Origin: RBG-16-57-11 sp964503145
GTDB lineage: Bacteria; Chloroflexota; Anaerolineae; Anaerolineales; UBA4823
NCBI GenBank assembly: GCA_964503145.1
Contig: CAZCYV010000001.1
Location: 806,001 to 870,000 of the forward strand
DNA: 64,000 nt
Direction: 5' to 3'
In this document: in pieces, positions 44,471 to 53,075 of the stretch
Numbering within the stretch: position 1 is the stretch's first letter
Layout of the letters: every line of letters starts with the position of its first letter
The notes under the pieces: generated by a model
Seen by the model: the letters and a program-made list of their open reading frames with translations, nothing else
Databases searched by the model: none
Told to the model about the DNA's origin: nothing
Program-made: the position numbers and the translations under genes

Positions 44471-45682
44471 TTAATTTCTGGCATCTTCACCGGCAACCAG
44501 TCGCTCGACCGCCAGGCGGAAATTGGCGCCGATCTGCGACCATTCGTACTTCTCGGCGACCAGGCGGTGTGCGTTATAAGCCAGCTCCTGGCGCAGTTCG
44601 GCCGAACGTAGAAGCCTGACCACCTGAGCAGCAAATTCGTCCGGGGTATCGGCGATCAACAGATGCGCCCCGTGCTCAGCCTCAAGGCCTTCTGCGCCCT
44701 TGGTCGTGCTGATCACCGGCGTACCCAGCGACATCGCCTCCAGGATCTTCAGCCGCGTGCCGCCGCCAATGCGCAGCGGGACGACGCACGCCCAACTCTG
44801 CGCCACCACGGGACGGATATCCGGCACGTAGCCGGTCAGCTCCACGTGTTCATCCAACGGCAGCGCAGCCAGGTTCACCCCAGCCGTGCTGCCAGTGACC
44901 CGCAAGCGCACTTCCGGCGCCTGGCGAATGACCTGGGGATAGATTTCCTTCAAAAAATACGCCACAGCGTCGTAATTGGCGTTATAAGTCATCGCCCCGT
45001 TGAACACCAGCGTGTTCGGGATGGGCGTGATCGCCTCAAGGTGGTTGTAAGCCATGTCCACGCCGTTTGGCGTCACGATCAGTTGTCCATCCCGCAAGGG
45101 CATCTGCCGGGCGACGGCGCGCCGGTCGCTCTCTGTAACCACCAGGCAGCGATCGAAACGCGGGTAAAGGCTGCATTCATAGCGCAGGAACTTCCAGTAA
45201 GCCAGCCAGCGGCGAAAGCGCGCCAGCGGCTGCGAGGCCATAGGGATGGCTTCCTGAAGCATGCGCGCCATGAAGTTGTCGATGTCCAGGACCTTCGGGA
45301 CATCTGGCACTGCCAGGGCATACGGCGCGGTGACGAACGTCAGGGCCACTACAAGCTGCGGCTTCCACGAACGGGCCACCTGAACGACGCGCGCTTCCAT
45401 CTCTGGCGAGTGAATGGCCACCACCGCGCTGGGGAGCGGCGAAAGCCAGCCCAGCCAGGTCTTACCCTTGCTGGCGGCGAAGGGCTTGCGCCGCACAATC
45501 TCCACCAACGGACACAACTGGCGGATGTGCTTGACCCATTCTGGCTCGAGTTCCACATCCTCGAAGGTCACCAGGGCCACCTGATGTTCGGCAGCCAGCG
45601 CCTTCAGCAGATAATAGGCGCGGATCTTGCTGCCCTGGTTGGGCGGATAGGGAAACCAGGTGGACAAAAACAGGATCCTCAT
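44471..45682 (-). CDS. glycosyltransferase family 4
   Basis: GT-B glycosyltransferase of 403 residues. N-terminus MRILFLSTWFPYPPNQGSKI matches the style of Stp1-like sugar transferases and of the genes at 33960 and 36724, so these three appear to be paralogues. The C-terminal region CVVPLRIGGGTRLKILEAM contributes to donor binding. It is 7 bases downstream of the family-2 glycosyltransferase. Linkage made is unknown. Confidence 0.9.
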   Translation of the reverse strand: MRILFLSTWFPYPPNQGSKIRAYYLLKALAAEHQVALVTFEDVELEPEWVKHIRQLCPLVEIVRRKPFAASKGKTWLGWLSPLPSAVVAIHSPEMEARVVQVARSWKPQLVVALTFVTAPYALAVPDVPKVLDIDNFMARMLQEAIPMASQPLARFRRWLAYWKFLRYECSLYPRFDRCLVVTESDRRAVARQMPLRDGQLIVTPNGVDMAYNHLEAITPIPNTLVFNGAMTYNANYDAVAYFLKEIYPQVIRQAPEVRLRVTGSTAGVNLAALPLDEHVELTGYVPDIRPVVAQSWACVVPLRIGGGTRLKILEAMSLGTPVISTTKGAEGLEAEHGAHLLIADTPDEFAAQVVRLLRSAELRQELAYNAHRLVAEKYEWSQIGANFRLAVERLVAGEDARN

Positions 45683-45689
45683 CGCCGGC

Positions 45690-46598
45690 CTAGTTGGGGC
45701 GCATCCCCCAGCGCTTCTTCAGGAAATCCACTGTCCCTTGCCACATCGCATCGCGATGGGCGCGCATCTCGCGCCACTTCGGCCGGAACGTCCAACTCGT
45801 CAGGGTCAGCAGGGTGCGCAGCCAGGCAAAGGCCCATACCGAAAGCGGCGCGTGGTGCTGCGCCAGGAACACGAAGCGGTTGCGCGTGTTGTAGTAGGTC
45901 ACATTTGGGCCAGGGCGATAATTGCGCTGCACACCCTTGTGCCACAGCCGGGCTTGGGGGACGAGCAGGACTTTCCAGCCGTGCTCGCGGGCGCGGGTGC
46001 ACCAGTCCGTCTCCTCCCAATAGTAAAACAGGCGCTCGTCCAGTCCGCCGATCTGCTCGATCACCTGGCGCCGAACCAGGATGGCGCAGCCGGAGATGTA
46101 ATCTACGGTGTAGGGCGGCCGGTCATACTGGCCATGATCTTCTTCATTCAGCCCCAGGTGCACGGCAAACCAGCGCCGGTCCAGCGTCCCCCCAGCGGAT
46201 TGGATCACCGTCGGCTCATCATGGTGATACACCAGCGGGCCGACGATCCCGACTTCGGGATCTCCTTCTGCGACGGCGACCAGCTTCTCGATGCAGTCAT
46301 CGGCTACCACCGTGTCCTCGTTCAACACAAAGACCCAATCGGCCCCTTGCGTCATCGCCGCCCGGATGCCCACGTTGTTGTTGCCGGTGTAGCCCAGGTT
46401 GCGCTCCAGCGAGATCAATTCGACCTGCGGGAACTGCGAGCGAATCGCCTCGACCGAACCATCCGTAGATGCGTTGTCCAGCACGATGACGTGATGATGG
46501 GGATATGTGCCGCGGGCGAGCGAGGCCAGGCATTCCAGGGTATCCTGGCAACGATTGGTGTTCAGGATGACGCTGATAACCAGAGGCGCTGAAGACAT
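45690..46598 (-). CDS. glycosyltransferase family 2
   Basis: GT-A glycosyltransferase of 302 residues. VISVILNTNRCQDTLECLAS begins the nucleotide-binding fold, VLDNASTDGS follows, and FVLNEDTVV replaces the usual DxD with an E-D pair. Typical rhamnosyltransferase-like features include a CTRAREHGWKVLL segment. Its ATG shares a base with the stop of the upstream epimerase (TGATG), so the two are coupled. Donor unknown. Confidence 0.88.
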   Translation of the reverse strand: MSSAPLVISVILNTNRCQDTLECLASLARGTYPHHHVIVLDNASTDGSVEAIRSQFPQVELISLERNLGYTGNNNVGIRAAMTQGADWVFVLNEDTVVADDCIEKLVAVAEGDPEVGIVGPLVYHHDEPTVIQSAGGTLDRRWFAVHLGLNEEDHGQYDRPPYTVDYISGCAILVRRQVIEQIGGLDERLFYYWEETDWCTRAREHGWKVLLVPQARLWHKGVQRNYRPGPNVTYYNTRNRFVFLAQHHAPLSVWAFAWLRTLLTLTSWTFRPKWREMRAHRDAMWQGTVDFLKKRWGMRPN

Positions 46599-47596
46599 CA
46601 GGACGACAACCAGGCTACCGGAAAGTTCTTCATCACTTCGATATGCTCGAATTTCTTGCTCTGTCGTGCGCCATGTTGCTTCACCCAGGCCGCCATGCGC
46701 GCCAGGCCTTCTTCCAGGCTGGTGAGCTTCTGCTCGCCGAAGACGCGGCGCACCTTTTCGTGCGAAGAGTAGGCGTTCAGAACTTCGTTGCGCGGCGGGA
46801 GATGGACGATGTTCGGCTCCACCCCCATAGCGCGGGCTACTTGGGTGGCCAGTTCGTTCACGCTGAAGGGCTGGTCTGCGCCGATGTTGAAGATCTGGTT
46901 GTAGGCCGCGGGCATCTCAATGGCGCTCGCCATCACCGGCACCAGATCCCCAATGTAGCTAAAGGCACGCATCTGGGTGCCGTCTCCAAACACGGTCATC
47001 GGCTTGCCTTGCAGAATCTGATTCATGAAGATGCCCACCACGTTGCGGTATTTATCCCCGATGTTCTGCCGCTCGCCGTACACATTGTGCGGGCGGAAGA
47101 TGATGTAATCCAGATCGAACATCTGCTTGCAGACCGCCAGCTCATGTTCCACCGCCAACTTGGCGATCCCATAGGGATCTTCGGGGTGCGGGATGGTCTC
47201 CTCCGTCATCGGCAACTCGGGGCTGGCGCCGTACACGGCAATCGAGGAGGTGAACACGAAGCAACGCACCCCGGTGTTGATCGCGGCGTTGATCAGGTTC
47301 ACGCTGCCGATCAGGTTGTTGGTATAGTTGAAGCGCTTGATGAAATGGCTCAGCCCTTCTGCGGCGTAAGCGGCCAGATGATAGACGTATTCGAATTGCT
47401 CTTCAGCAAACAGGCGATCCACCAACTCCGCGTCCGTGATCGAGCCTTGAACCAGCCTCGCCCCATCTACAACGTTATCCACAAAGCCGCCGCTGAGATC
47501 GTCCAGGACGACCACCACATGACCGCGGTTGACCAGTTCTTCCGCCAGGTGGGAGCCGATGAAACCCGCTCCGCCAGTTACCAGAATTTTGCTCAT
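46598..47596 (-). CDS. NAD-dependent nucleotide-sugar epimerase/dehydratase
   Basis: Extended short-chain dehydrogenase of 332 residues. VTGGAGFIGSHLAE binds NAD, TSSIAVYG holds the catalytic Ser/Thr, and DPYGIAKLAVE supplies YxxxK. RPHNVYGERQN is typical of UDP-sugar 4-epimerases. It probably supplies an epimerised UDP-hexose or hexosamine to the neighbouring transferases. Substrate cannot be assigned. GAGGCAG precedes the ATG. Confidence 0.88.
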   Translation of the reverse strand: MSKILVTGGAGFIGSHLAEELVNRGHVVVVLDDLSGGFVDNVVDGARLVQGSITDAELVDRLFAEEQFEYVYHLAAYAAEGLSHFIKRFNYTNNLIGSVNLINAAINTGVRCFVFTSSIAVYGASPELPMTEETIPHPEDPYGIAKLAVEHELAVCKQMFDLDYIIFRPHNVYGERQNIGDKYRNVVGIFMNQILQGKPMTVFGDGTQMRAFSYIGDLVPVMASAIEMPAAYNQIFNIGADQPFSVNELATQVARAMGVEPNIVHLPPRNEVLNAYSSHEKVRRVFGEQKLTSLEEGLARMAAWVKQHGARQSKKFEHIEVMKNFPVAWLSS

Positions 47597-47618
47597 AGCT
47601 GCCTCAGATTTCGATGCC

Positions 47619-48728
47619 TCATCCGAACAAGATTGAATAGAACCGGCGCGCCGGTGAGCGCGCGGTGATTTCCATTAAGAAAAGCGGGATGCCCAGACCG
47701 ACCGCGTACAAGATGGGCTGAAAGATCCACTGCATCCCCAGAAGCCCCGGAACGAAGTGATAGATCAGCTTGGCGGTGTAAGTCAGCGCTAGCGAATGCG
47801 ACAGGTAAACGCCAAAAGATCGCGTTCCGATCTGGCCGAGGGCTTTCATCCAGGGCAAGGCTGCCTGCTCGAAGCCCAGGAAGGCAATCAGGAATAGGCC
47901 GGCGTACAACTGATCGACCAGAGTCTCCCTGGGGGTGAGCCAGTCCTTGCTCGAAGCGCGCAGCAGCGCCTCCCACTCGAGGACGCCAACCACAAAAGCG
48001 ACGGGCAGCCCGGCCAGCGCTGCCCAGCGCAGGCGGATGAACGCGGCTTTGATCTCCCCGCTATGAAACCCAAAGACGACCCCCAGCAGAAACCAGAACA
48101 GGAAGCCGGTGAACAGCCAGCTACGGGTCAAAATGTAAAACGGCTCCAACGCCGGCGCATCCACTTCCAAGATCAGCGCGTAGCGCAAGAGCAGGACGAA
48201 GATCTGCAATGCGCCAGCCAGGGTCAACGCCAGCTTCCAGCGTTCCCGCGCCAGGGGGATCAGCAGCGGAGATAGCAGATAAAGCTGGATCAGCACCGGG
48301 ATGAAATAATACGCCTCGGTCGCCTGGCCGGTCAGCAGGATGCGAACGAACTCGAAGGGCGATATGCGCCGCCCCAGGAGCACATCCAGGCCGATCAAGA
48401 TGCACGACCAGATCAGGTAGGGGATGAGCAGATTCTTCACCCGGGCGAAGATCAGCCCCCAGCCGATGTTAGCGCGGTTGCGCCCAGTGGCGAAGGCCAG
48501 GAAAAAGCCGGAGACGAACAGAAACGAAGGTATGGCGAAGATGATCAGTTGTTCGATGAGCCTCAGCGCATAATAGCTGACGCTGCCCATCTGATCGAAG
48601 TTGGGCGCGCTGACCGGCAAGTAGCGATCCGCCCACCAAAACATGGAGATGAACCCCCAGCCCGAGGCGTGGTACACCACCACGCAAAGGACCGCCAAAC
48701 CCATCAAATAGAGCAGCCGTCTCGCCAT
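47619..48728 (-). CDS. acyltransferase-3 (OafA-like) membrane protein, copy 1
   Basis: Polytopic protein of 369 residues with ten or so membrane segments. Conserved His in the first segment (VVVYHASG) and Arg/Lys-bounded loops match the acyltransferase-3 fold, which moves acyl groups across the membrane onto extracytoplasmic sugars. The C-terminal signature RSFGVYLSH is typical. It is the last of three tandem paralogues (identical length within one residue). The periplasmic SGNH partner domain of some OafA proteins is absent. Likely target is the polysaccharide made by this locus. Confidence 0.88.
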   Translation of the reverse strand: MARRLLYLMGLAVLCVVVYHASGWGFISMFWWADRYLPVSAPNFDQMGSVSYYALRLIEQLIIFAIPSFLFVSGFFLAFATGRNRANIGWGLIFARVKNLLIPYLIWSCILIGLDVLLGRRISPFEFVRILLTGQATEAYYFIPVLIQLYLLSPLLIPLARERWKLALTLAGALQIFVLLLRYALILEVDAPALEPFYILTRSWLFTGFLFWFLLGVVFGFHSGEIKAAFIRLRWAALAGLPVAFVVGVLEWEALLRASSKDWLTPRETLVDQLYAGLFLIAFLGFEQAALPWMKALGQIGTRSFGVYLSHSLALTYTAKLIYHFVPGLLGMQWIFQPILYAVGLGIPLFLMEITARSPARRFYSILFG

Positions 48729-48748
48729 GACGTGATCGTTATGACCGC

Positions 48749-49861
48749 CTATCCGAATAAATAAGAGTAATAACGGCGCAACGGGGTACGCTCGAAGATG
48801 CGCATCAACAGCAAGGGGCCAGCAAAGCCCACCAGGATCAGCAGCGGCTGGAGCAAAACCTGATACCTTAGCACCTGCGGGGCCAAGTGATAGATCGCCC
48901 TGGCGGCATACTGGATGAACAGCGCATGCGTCAGGTAAATCCCATACGAGTCCTTGCCAAGTTGCTCCACCGGCCTGGAGAGCGGCAGCCGCGCCTGAGA
49001 AAACGCCAGAAACGCCAGGATCACCGCAATGCCATACACCGTATCCACCAGCGTCTCACGGTGCGCCAGCCATTCCTGCCCCGAAAGCCGAAAATAAAGC
49101 TCCCATTCCAGCATCCCAATTGGAATCGCCGCCAGAGCCAGCCCCAGAAAGAGCCGCCCGAAGCGCTGCAGGAAGGGCTTGAATTGCTCCAGGTGAAAGC
49201 CAAAGATGATCCCCAACGGGAACCACAGGATGCGGCTCAGGAAGAGCCATTTGGGAACCAGGCCGGGCAGATCGGCCGCGCTGGCGGTTCCCAGCCCCAG
49301 GAGCAGTGGATAAGCCAGGAGCTGCACCCCCACCTGTAAGATCGAAGCGCCAAGCAGCGCCAGTTTCCAGTTTTTGCGAATGAGCCACACCAGAATCGGC
49401 GCCAGCAGATAGAACTGCGCCAGCAGCGGAACGAAGTACATCACTTCGTTCGTCGAGCCGGTGAAAACGTCCAGGAACAGGCGACGCAGCGATAGCCCTT
49501 TCCCTTCCAGAGTTACCTGCAAAGCCAGAATGATCGCCGTCCAAAGCAGATAAGGGATGAGCAGCATTTTCAGCCGCGCCCACACCACCTCCCAACCTGG
49601 AGTCAGCCGCGTTTTACCGGTCGCCACTGCGATGAAATACCCCGAAACGAACAGGAAGGCCGGAATGCAGAAGATCACGATCTGCTCGACGGCGCGCAGG
49701 CTGAAGTAAGCCGGGCTGCCGATCTGGGAGGTCGGCGCCGCATCCGCAGGAAGATAGCGATGCGACCAGGCGAACATGGCGATGAAGCCTATCCCAACCG
49801 CATGGAACAGGATGACGCAGGCGATGGCGACCCCATTCAGATACAGCAATCTTCGAATCAT
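48749..49861 (-). CDS. acyltransferase-3 (OafA-like) membrane protein, copy 2
   Basis: Protein of 370 residues with the same pattern as its neighbours: MIRRLLYLNG start, catalytic His in CVILFHAVG, and KDSYGIYLTHALF near the end. Residues are shared along the whole length with copies 1 and 3, which indicates tandem duplication. Divergence is large enough to suggest different acyl donors or acceptor positions. It lies 20 bases upstream of copy 1 in the direction of transcription. Confidence 0.88.
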   Translation of the reverse strand: MIRRLLYLNGVAIACVILFHAVGIGFIAMFAWSHRYLPADAAPTSQIGSPAYFSLRAVEQIVIFCIPAFLFVSGYFIAVATGKTRLTPGWEVVWARLKMLLIPYLLWTAIILALQVTLEGKGLSLRRLFLDVFTGSTNEVMYFVPLLAQFYLLAPILVWLIRKNWKLALLGASILQVGVQLLAYPLLLGLGTASAADLPGLVPKWLFLSRILWFPLGIIFGFHLEQFKPFLQRFGRLFLGLALAAIPIGMLEWELYFRLSGQEWLAHRETLVDTVYGIAVILAFLAFSQARLPLSRPVEQLGKDSYGIYLTHALFIQYAARAIYHLAPQVLRYQVLLQPLLILVGFAGPLLLMRIFERTPLRRYYSYLFG

Positions 49862-49942
49862 GATGAAAATAAACCCATTCGCTCAAAGCGTCTGGCAAAA
49901 CCCGCCGGCGACGCAACCCGTGAGCGCGCTAGCATGCCCGGC

Positions 49943-51055
49943 CTACCCAAACACATATTTGTAATATGGCCTGATGAAAGACCGGTTGACGATTTCCATC
50001 AGGATCAGCGGCGCAGCCACGCCGACGATGGTCAGAGCTGGCAGGAACAGCCATTGATGGGCCAGCGCCATCGGGGCGATATGGTACAGCAACCGGGCCG
50101 TCAGCTCCAGCGGAAGCACGTGCACCAGATAGATGCCATAGGACTTGGGGCCCAAACGGCCCATCAGCGACGCAAAGGGCAGCGCCGCCTGCTCGAAAGC
50201 GACAAAACTGAGCAGAAAGAACAGGATGTAAACCCGGTTGAAAAACAAGATCTGCGGCGAGATCCAGTCACGCCCGACAGATCGTTGCAGGAACCCCCAC
50301 TCGACGAAGCCGACCGCCAGGCTCAGCAGCAGGCCGGCGAGCAAGAACCAGCGCCAGCGGGCCAGCACAGGACGGAACTCGCGCAGGTGCACCCCAACCA
50401 CCAGACCCAGCACAAACCAGAAGGCGTAGCCAGGCAGATGCCAGTCCCGCAAAACCCCGAAAAGGCCCTCCAGTTGACCCAGGTTGATCTTGAGGAGGCT
50501 CAGGTACGTCGCCGCCAGCGACAATAGCTGCAGCAGAGCCGCCGCCGCCAGCAGGCCTTTCCATTTTTCCCTGGCAAAGGGCACCAGCAGCGGGCTGAGC
50601 AAATAGAGTTGCACCAGCACGACGACGTAATAATACGGCGGCGAGGCGCCCCCAAAGAGAATCAGCCTTGCCACCTCCACAGGCGAATAGACCTGCCCCT
50701 GTGTCGCTCGAAATGCCAGCACGACGCCCGTCCATAACAGGTAGGGGACCACCAGGAACTTGATCCGCTGAAAGACCAGCCTCCAGGGGATACTGCGCTG
50801 CTCCCGACCGGCGGCGACGGCGATAAAGTAACCCGAGATGAACAGGAAAGCGAAGACGGCAAAGATCACCAATTGATCGATCACGCGCAGGCTGAAGAAG
50901 CGCCAGCTTTGCGTGGGTTCAAAGGCGGCCACCTGGCTGGCGTTCATGTAGCGATCCGTCCACCAATACATGGCGGTCAGCTCCCAGACCACAGCATGGT
51001 TGATCACTGCGCACACAGCCGCCAGACCGTTCAGCATCAACAGGCATTTGATCAT
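49943..51055 (-). CDS. acyltransferase-3 (OafA-like) membrane protein, copy 3
   Basis: Protein of 370 residues, first of the tandem trio in transcription order and closest to the prolyl-carrier module. The start MIKCLLMLNG, His in AVINHAVVW and KSYGIYLVHVLPLE match the family. Its position 82 bases after the carrier-protein stop makes it the best candidate to transfer the carrier-bound acyl group. This is inferred from position only. The 81-base gap 49862-49942 to copy 2 has no visible feature. Confidence 0.87.
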   Translation of the reverse strand: MIKCLLMLNGLAAVCAVINHAVVWELTAMYWWTDRYMNASQVAAFEPTQSWRFFSLRVIDQLVIFAVFAFLFISGYFIAVAAGREQRSIPWRLVFQRIKFLVVPYLLWTGVVLAFRATQGQVYSPVEVARLILFGGASPPYYYVVVLVQLYLLSPLLVPFAREKWKGLLAAAALLQLLSLAATYLSLLKINLGQLEGLFGVLRDWHLPGYAFWFVLGLVVGVHLREFRPVLARWRWFLLAGLLLSLAVGFVEWGFLQRSVGRDWISPQILFFNRVYILFFLLSFVAFEQAALPFASLMGRLGPKSYGIYLVHVLPLELTARLLYHIAPMALAHQWLFLPALTIVGVAAPLILMEIVNRSFIRPYYKYVFG

Positions 51056-51137
51056 CGCTCAACCATGCTGGCGCCAGGTGAGTAAATCGCTCCAGAGATG
51101 GTCGTCCCCTGAAATTCGGGGGCATCCGGCTGGGAAC

Positions 51138-51377
51138 TCAGCGGTATCGCTCCAGGTAAGCGTTCAATGCGTTGATGCTTTGAAAGTTCTCGAAAACGAC
51201 ATCCTCATCAGGAATTTTGACGCCAAAGCGATCTTCGACGAAGGCGACGAGTTGCAAGATGGCCAGGGAATCGAGGATGCCGGCGCTGAGCAGATCTTCG
51301 TTCTCATCCAACCGGGCGTTTTTGTTCCTCATCACTTCGTTCTTGACAAAATCGATCAATGCAGTCTTGCGATCCAT
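51138..51377 (-). CDS. peptidyl/acyl carrier protein (second), PltL/RedO-like
   Basis: Free carrier protein of 79 residues. Phosphopantetheine attachment is Ser37 in AGILDSLAILQL. FVEDRFGVKIPDEDV and FQSINALNAYL follow the PP-binding pattern of discrete prolyl carrier proteins. ATG at 51377 has AAGGAG nine bases upstream; the frame is open to 51548 but overlaps the adenylation gene. It lies 40 bases after the adenylation gene and would carry the prolyl and then pyrrolyl thioester. Confidence 0.87.
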   Translation of the reverse strand: MDRKTALIDFVKNEVMRNKNARLDENEDLLSAGILDSLAILQLVAFVEDRFGVKIPDEDVVFENFQSINALNAYLERYR

Positions 51378-51417
51378 AGCAGTGTTCTCCTTGGGATATG
51401 AGGGGTAAGCGCATCCT

Positions 51418-53034
51418 TCAGGCGTTCTGATCCGTTGCAGCGGCCTGCCGACGCTGAATCGCGGCAGCCTGGAGGTCACGGCGGCTGATCTTGCCGGTGG
51501 AGGTGCGCGGGAAATCGCTGGCAAATTCGATTTCCACAGGGATGGCATACGGCGGCAGCCGCTTGCCCAGGTGTTCGACCAGGTCGCTCTCCGTCAGCGC
51601 CGCGCCCGGCGCCGGGATGACCGAAGCCGCGATCAGGTTGCTCCCCTGCCCATCTGGCACAGGATAGACCGCCGCCTCCTCGACCAGGTCGTGCGCCAGG
51701 AGCGCCACTTCGATCTCGTCCAGCTCCACGCGGTAGCCGCGGGTCTTGATCTGGCGGTCTTTGCGCCCCAGATAGCGATAGTTGCCCTGCTCATCGCGAT
51801 ACACCAGGTCGCCAGTGCGGTAGAAGATATCGTCGAAATCGTTGAACACCCGCCGCTTGAAGAAACCGTTGGCGGTCTTTTCTGGCTGGCCCCAAAACCC
51901 TTTCATCACCACGCCGCCGCGGATCAACAACTCGCCCACTTCCCCATCAGGCACCGGATTGCCATCTGCGTCAACCACCAGGTCTTCGATGTTGGCGCAA
52001 GCCTTGCCGATCGGAATGGGGTCGTCCGTCGCTGGTGGCTCCGGCACATGATAATAAGTGCAGACGTTGGTCTCAGTCGGACCGAACAGGTTGCTGAAGC
52101 GCACATGCGGCAACATCGTCATCAACTGGCGCAGATGCTTGGTGGGGAAGACCTCGCCCGCGAAAAGGATCCAGCGCAGCGCGCTCAGATCGCGCGATTC
52201 CAGGATGCCGCGCTCCATGAGCTGCATCAGCGCGAACGGCACCGAATACCACACCGTGATCCGCTCGTCCTGGATCAAGCGGGAAAGGTTAGCCGGGAAC
52301 TTGGTCAGCGCCTCGGGGATGATCACCGTGGTCGCGCCGGCGATTGCCCCCGCGAAGAAATCGAAGGTCGAAAGGTCGAAGTGCAGCGGCGCATGGTTGC
52401 TCAAGCGGTCGCTTGGCTGCAGGCCATACTCATCCGCCGCCCACTCGGCAAAGCTCAACCCGCTGCGATGGGTGTGCATGATGCCCTTGGGCGTGCCGGT
52501 GGAGCCGGAGGTGTAGAGGATGTAAGCCAGGTCCTGTTCGGTCAGGTTGTGCGCCAGGGAATGGCTGGGGGCGGCGAGCACCTGCTCCCAGGTCAAGCAG
52601 CGCACCGAGGCGTCCTCCACAGAGGGCAGGCCGATCAGGCATTCCAGCAGCGGAGCGGAAGCCTGGCGCTGCAATGCCAGGATCTCTTGCACCTGCTCCG
52701 CTTTGGCTTCCTTGGTCAACAAATGACGGATGCCGCAATCCTGAATGACGAAAGCGAGGCGCGCCACCGGCGCAAAGGGATCCAGCGGCACGTAGGCCGC
52801 GCCGGCCTTCATGATCCCGTATAGCGCCACAGCGGACTCCAGACCTTTGTTCATAAAGATGCCCACCCGGTCGCCGCGCTTCACGCCCTGCTCGATCAGC
52901 GTGCGCGCCAGGCTATTGGTGTAGGCTTCCAATTCAGCATAGCTCAAAGCCTGGCCGGAGAAGCGCACTGCCTCTTTTTCCGGCGAGCGCTCGGCCCCGG
53001 CTGTCACGCCGTGCGTCAAGAGAAATCTGGCCAT
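51418..53034 (-). CDS. stand-alone L-prolyl-AMP ligase (PltF/RedM-like adenylation enzyme)
   Basis: Protein of 538 residues with NRPS adenylation motifs: YILYTSGSTGTPKGIMHTH (A3), NLFGPTETNVC (A5), YRTGDLVYRDEQG (A7), GRKDRQIKTRGYRVELDEIE (A8) and TSTGKISRR (A10). No carrier or condensation domain is attached. Pocket residues aligned by eye to PheA are D220, L221, F224, Y263, L290, A292, L316, V324, C325 and K515. They read DLFYLALVCK, which I recall as the code of the prolyl ligases PltF, RedM and CloN4. ATG at 53034 has AGGAGGTGG upstream, deciding the start against a frame open to 53682. Neighbouring carrier protein and dehydrogenase complete the set. Confidence 0.88.
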   Translation of the reverse strand: MARFLLTHGVTAGAERSPEKEAVRFSGQALSYAELEAYTNSLARTLIEQGVKRGDRVGIFMNKGLESAVALYGIMKAGAAYVPLDPFAPVARLAFVIQDCGIRHLLTKEAKAEQVQEILALQRQASAPLLECLIGLPSVEDASVRCLTWEQVLAAPSHSLAHNLTEQDLAYILYTSGSTGTPKGIMHTHRSGLSFAEWAADEYGLQPSDRLSNHAPLHFDLSTFDFFAGAIAGATTVIIPEALTKFPANLSRLIQDERITVWYSVPFALMQLMERGILESRDLSALRWILFAGEVFPTKHLRQLMTMLPHVRFSNLFGPTETNVCTYYHVPEPPATDDPIPIGKACANIEDLVVDADGNPVPDGEVGELLIRGGVVMKGFWGQPEKTANGFFKRRVFNDFDDIFYRTGDLVYRDEQGNYRYLGRKDRQIKTRGYRVELDEIEVALLAHDLVEEAAVYPVPDGQGSNLIAASVIPAPGAALTESDLVEHLGKRLPPYAIPVEIEFASDFPRTSTGKISRRDLQAAAIQRRQAAATDQNA

Positions 53035-53075
53035 GATACCACCTCCTGTTCCACTTTTACACGCAAGAACGACAC

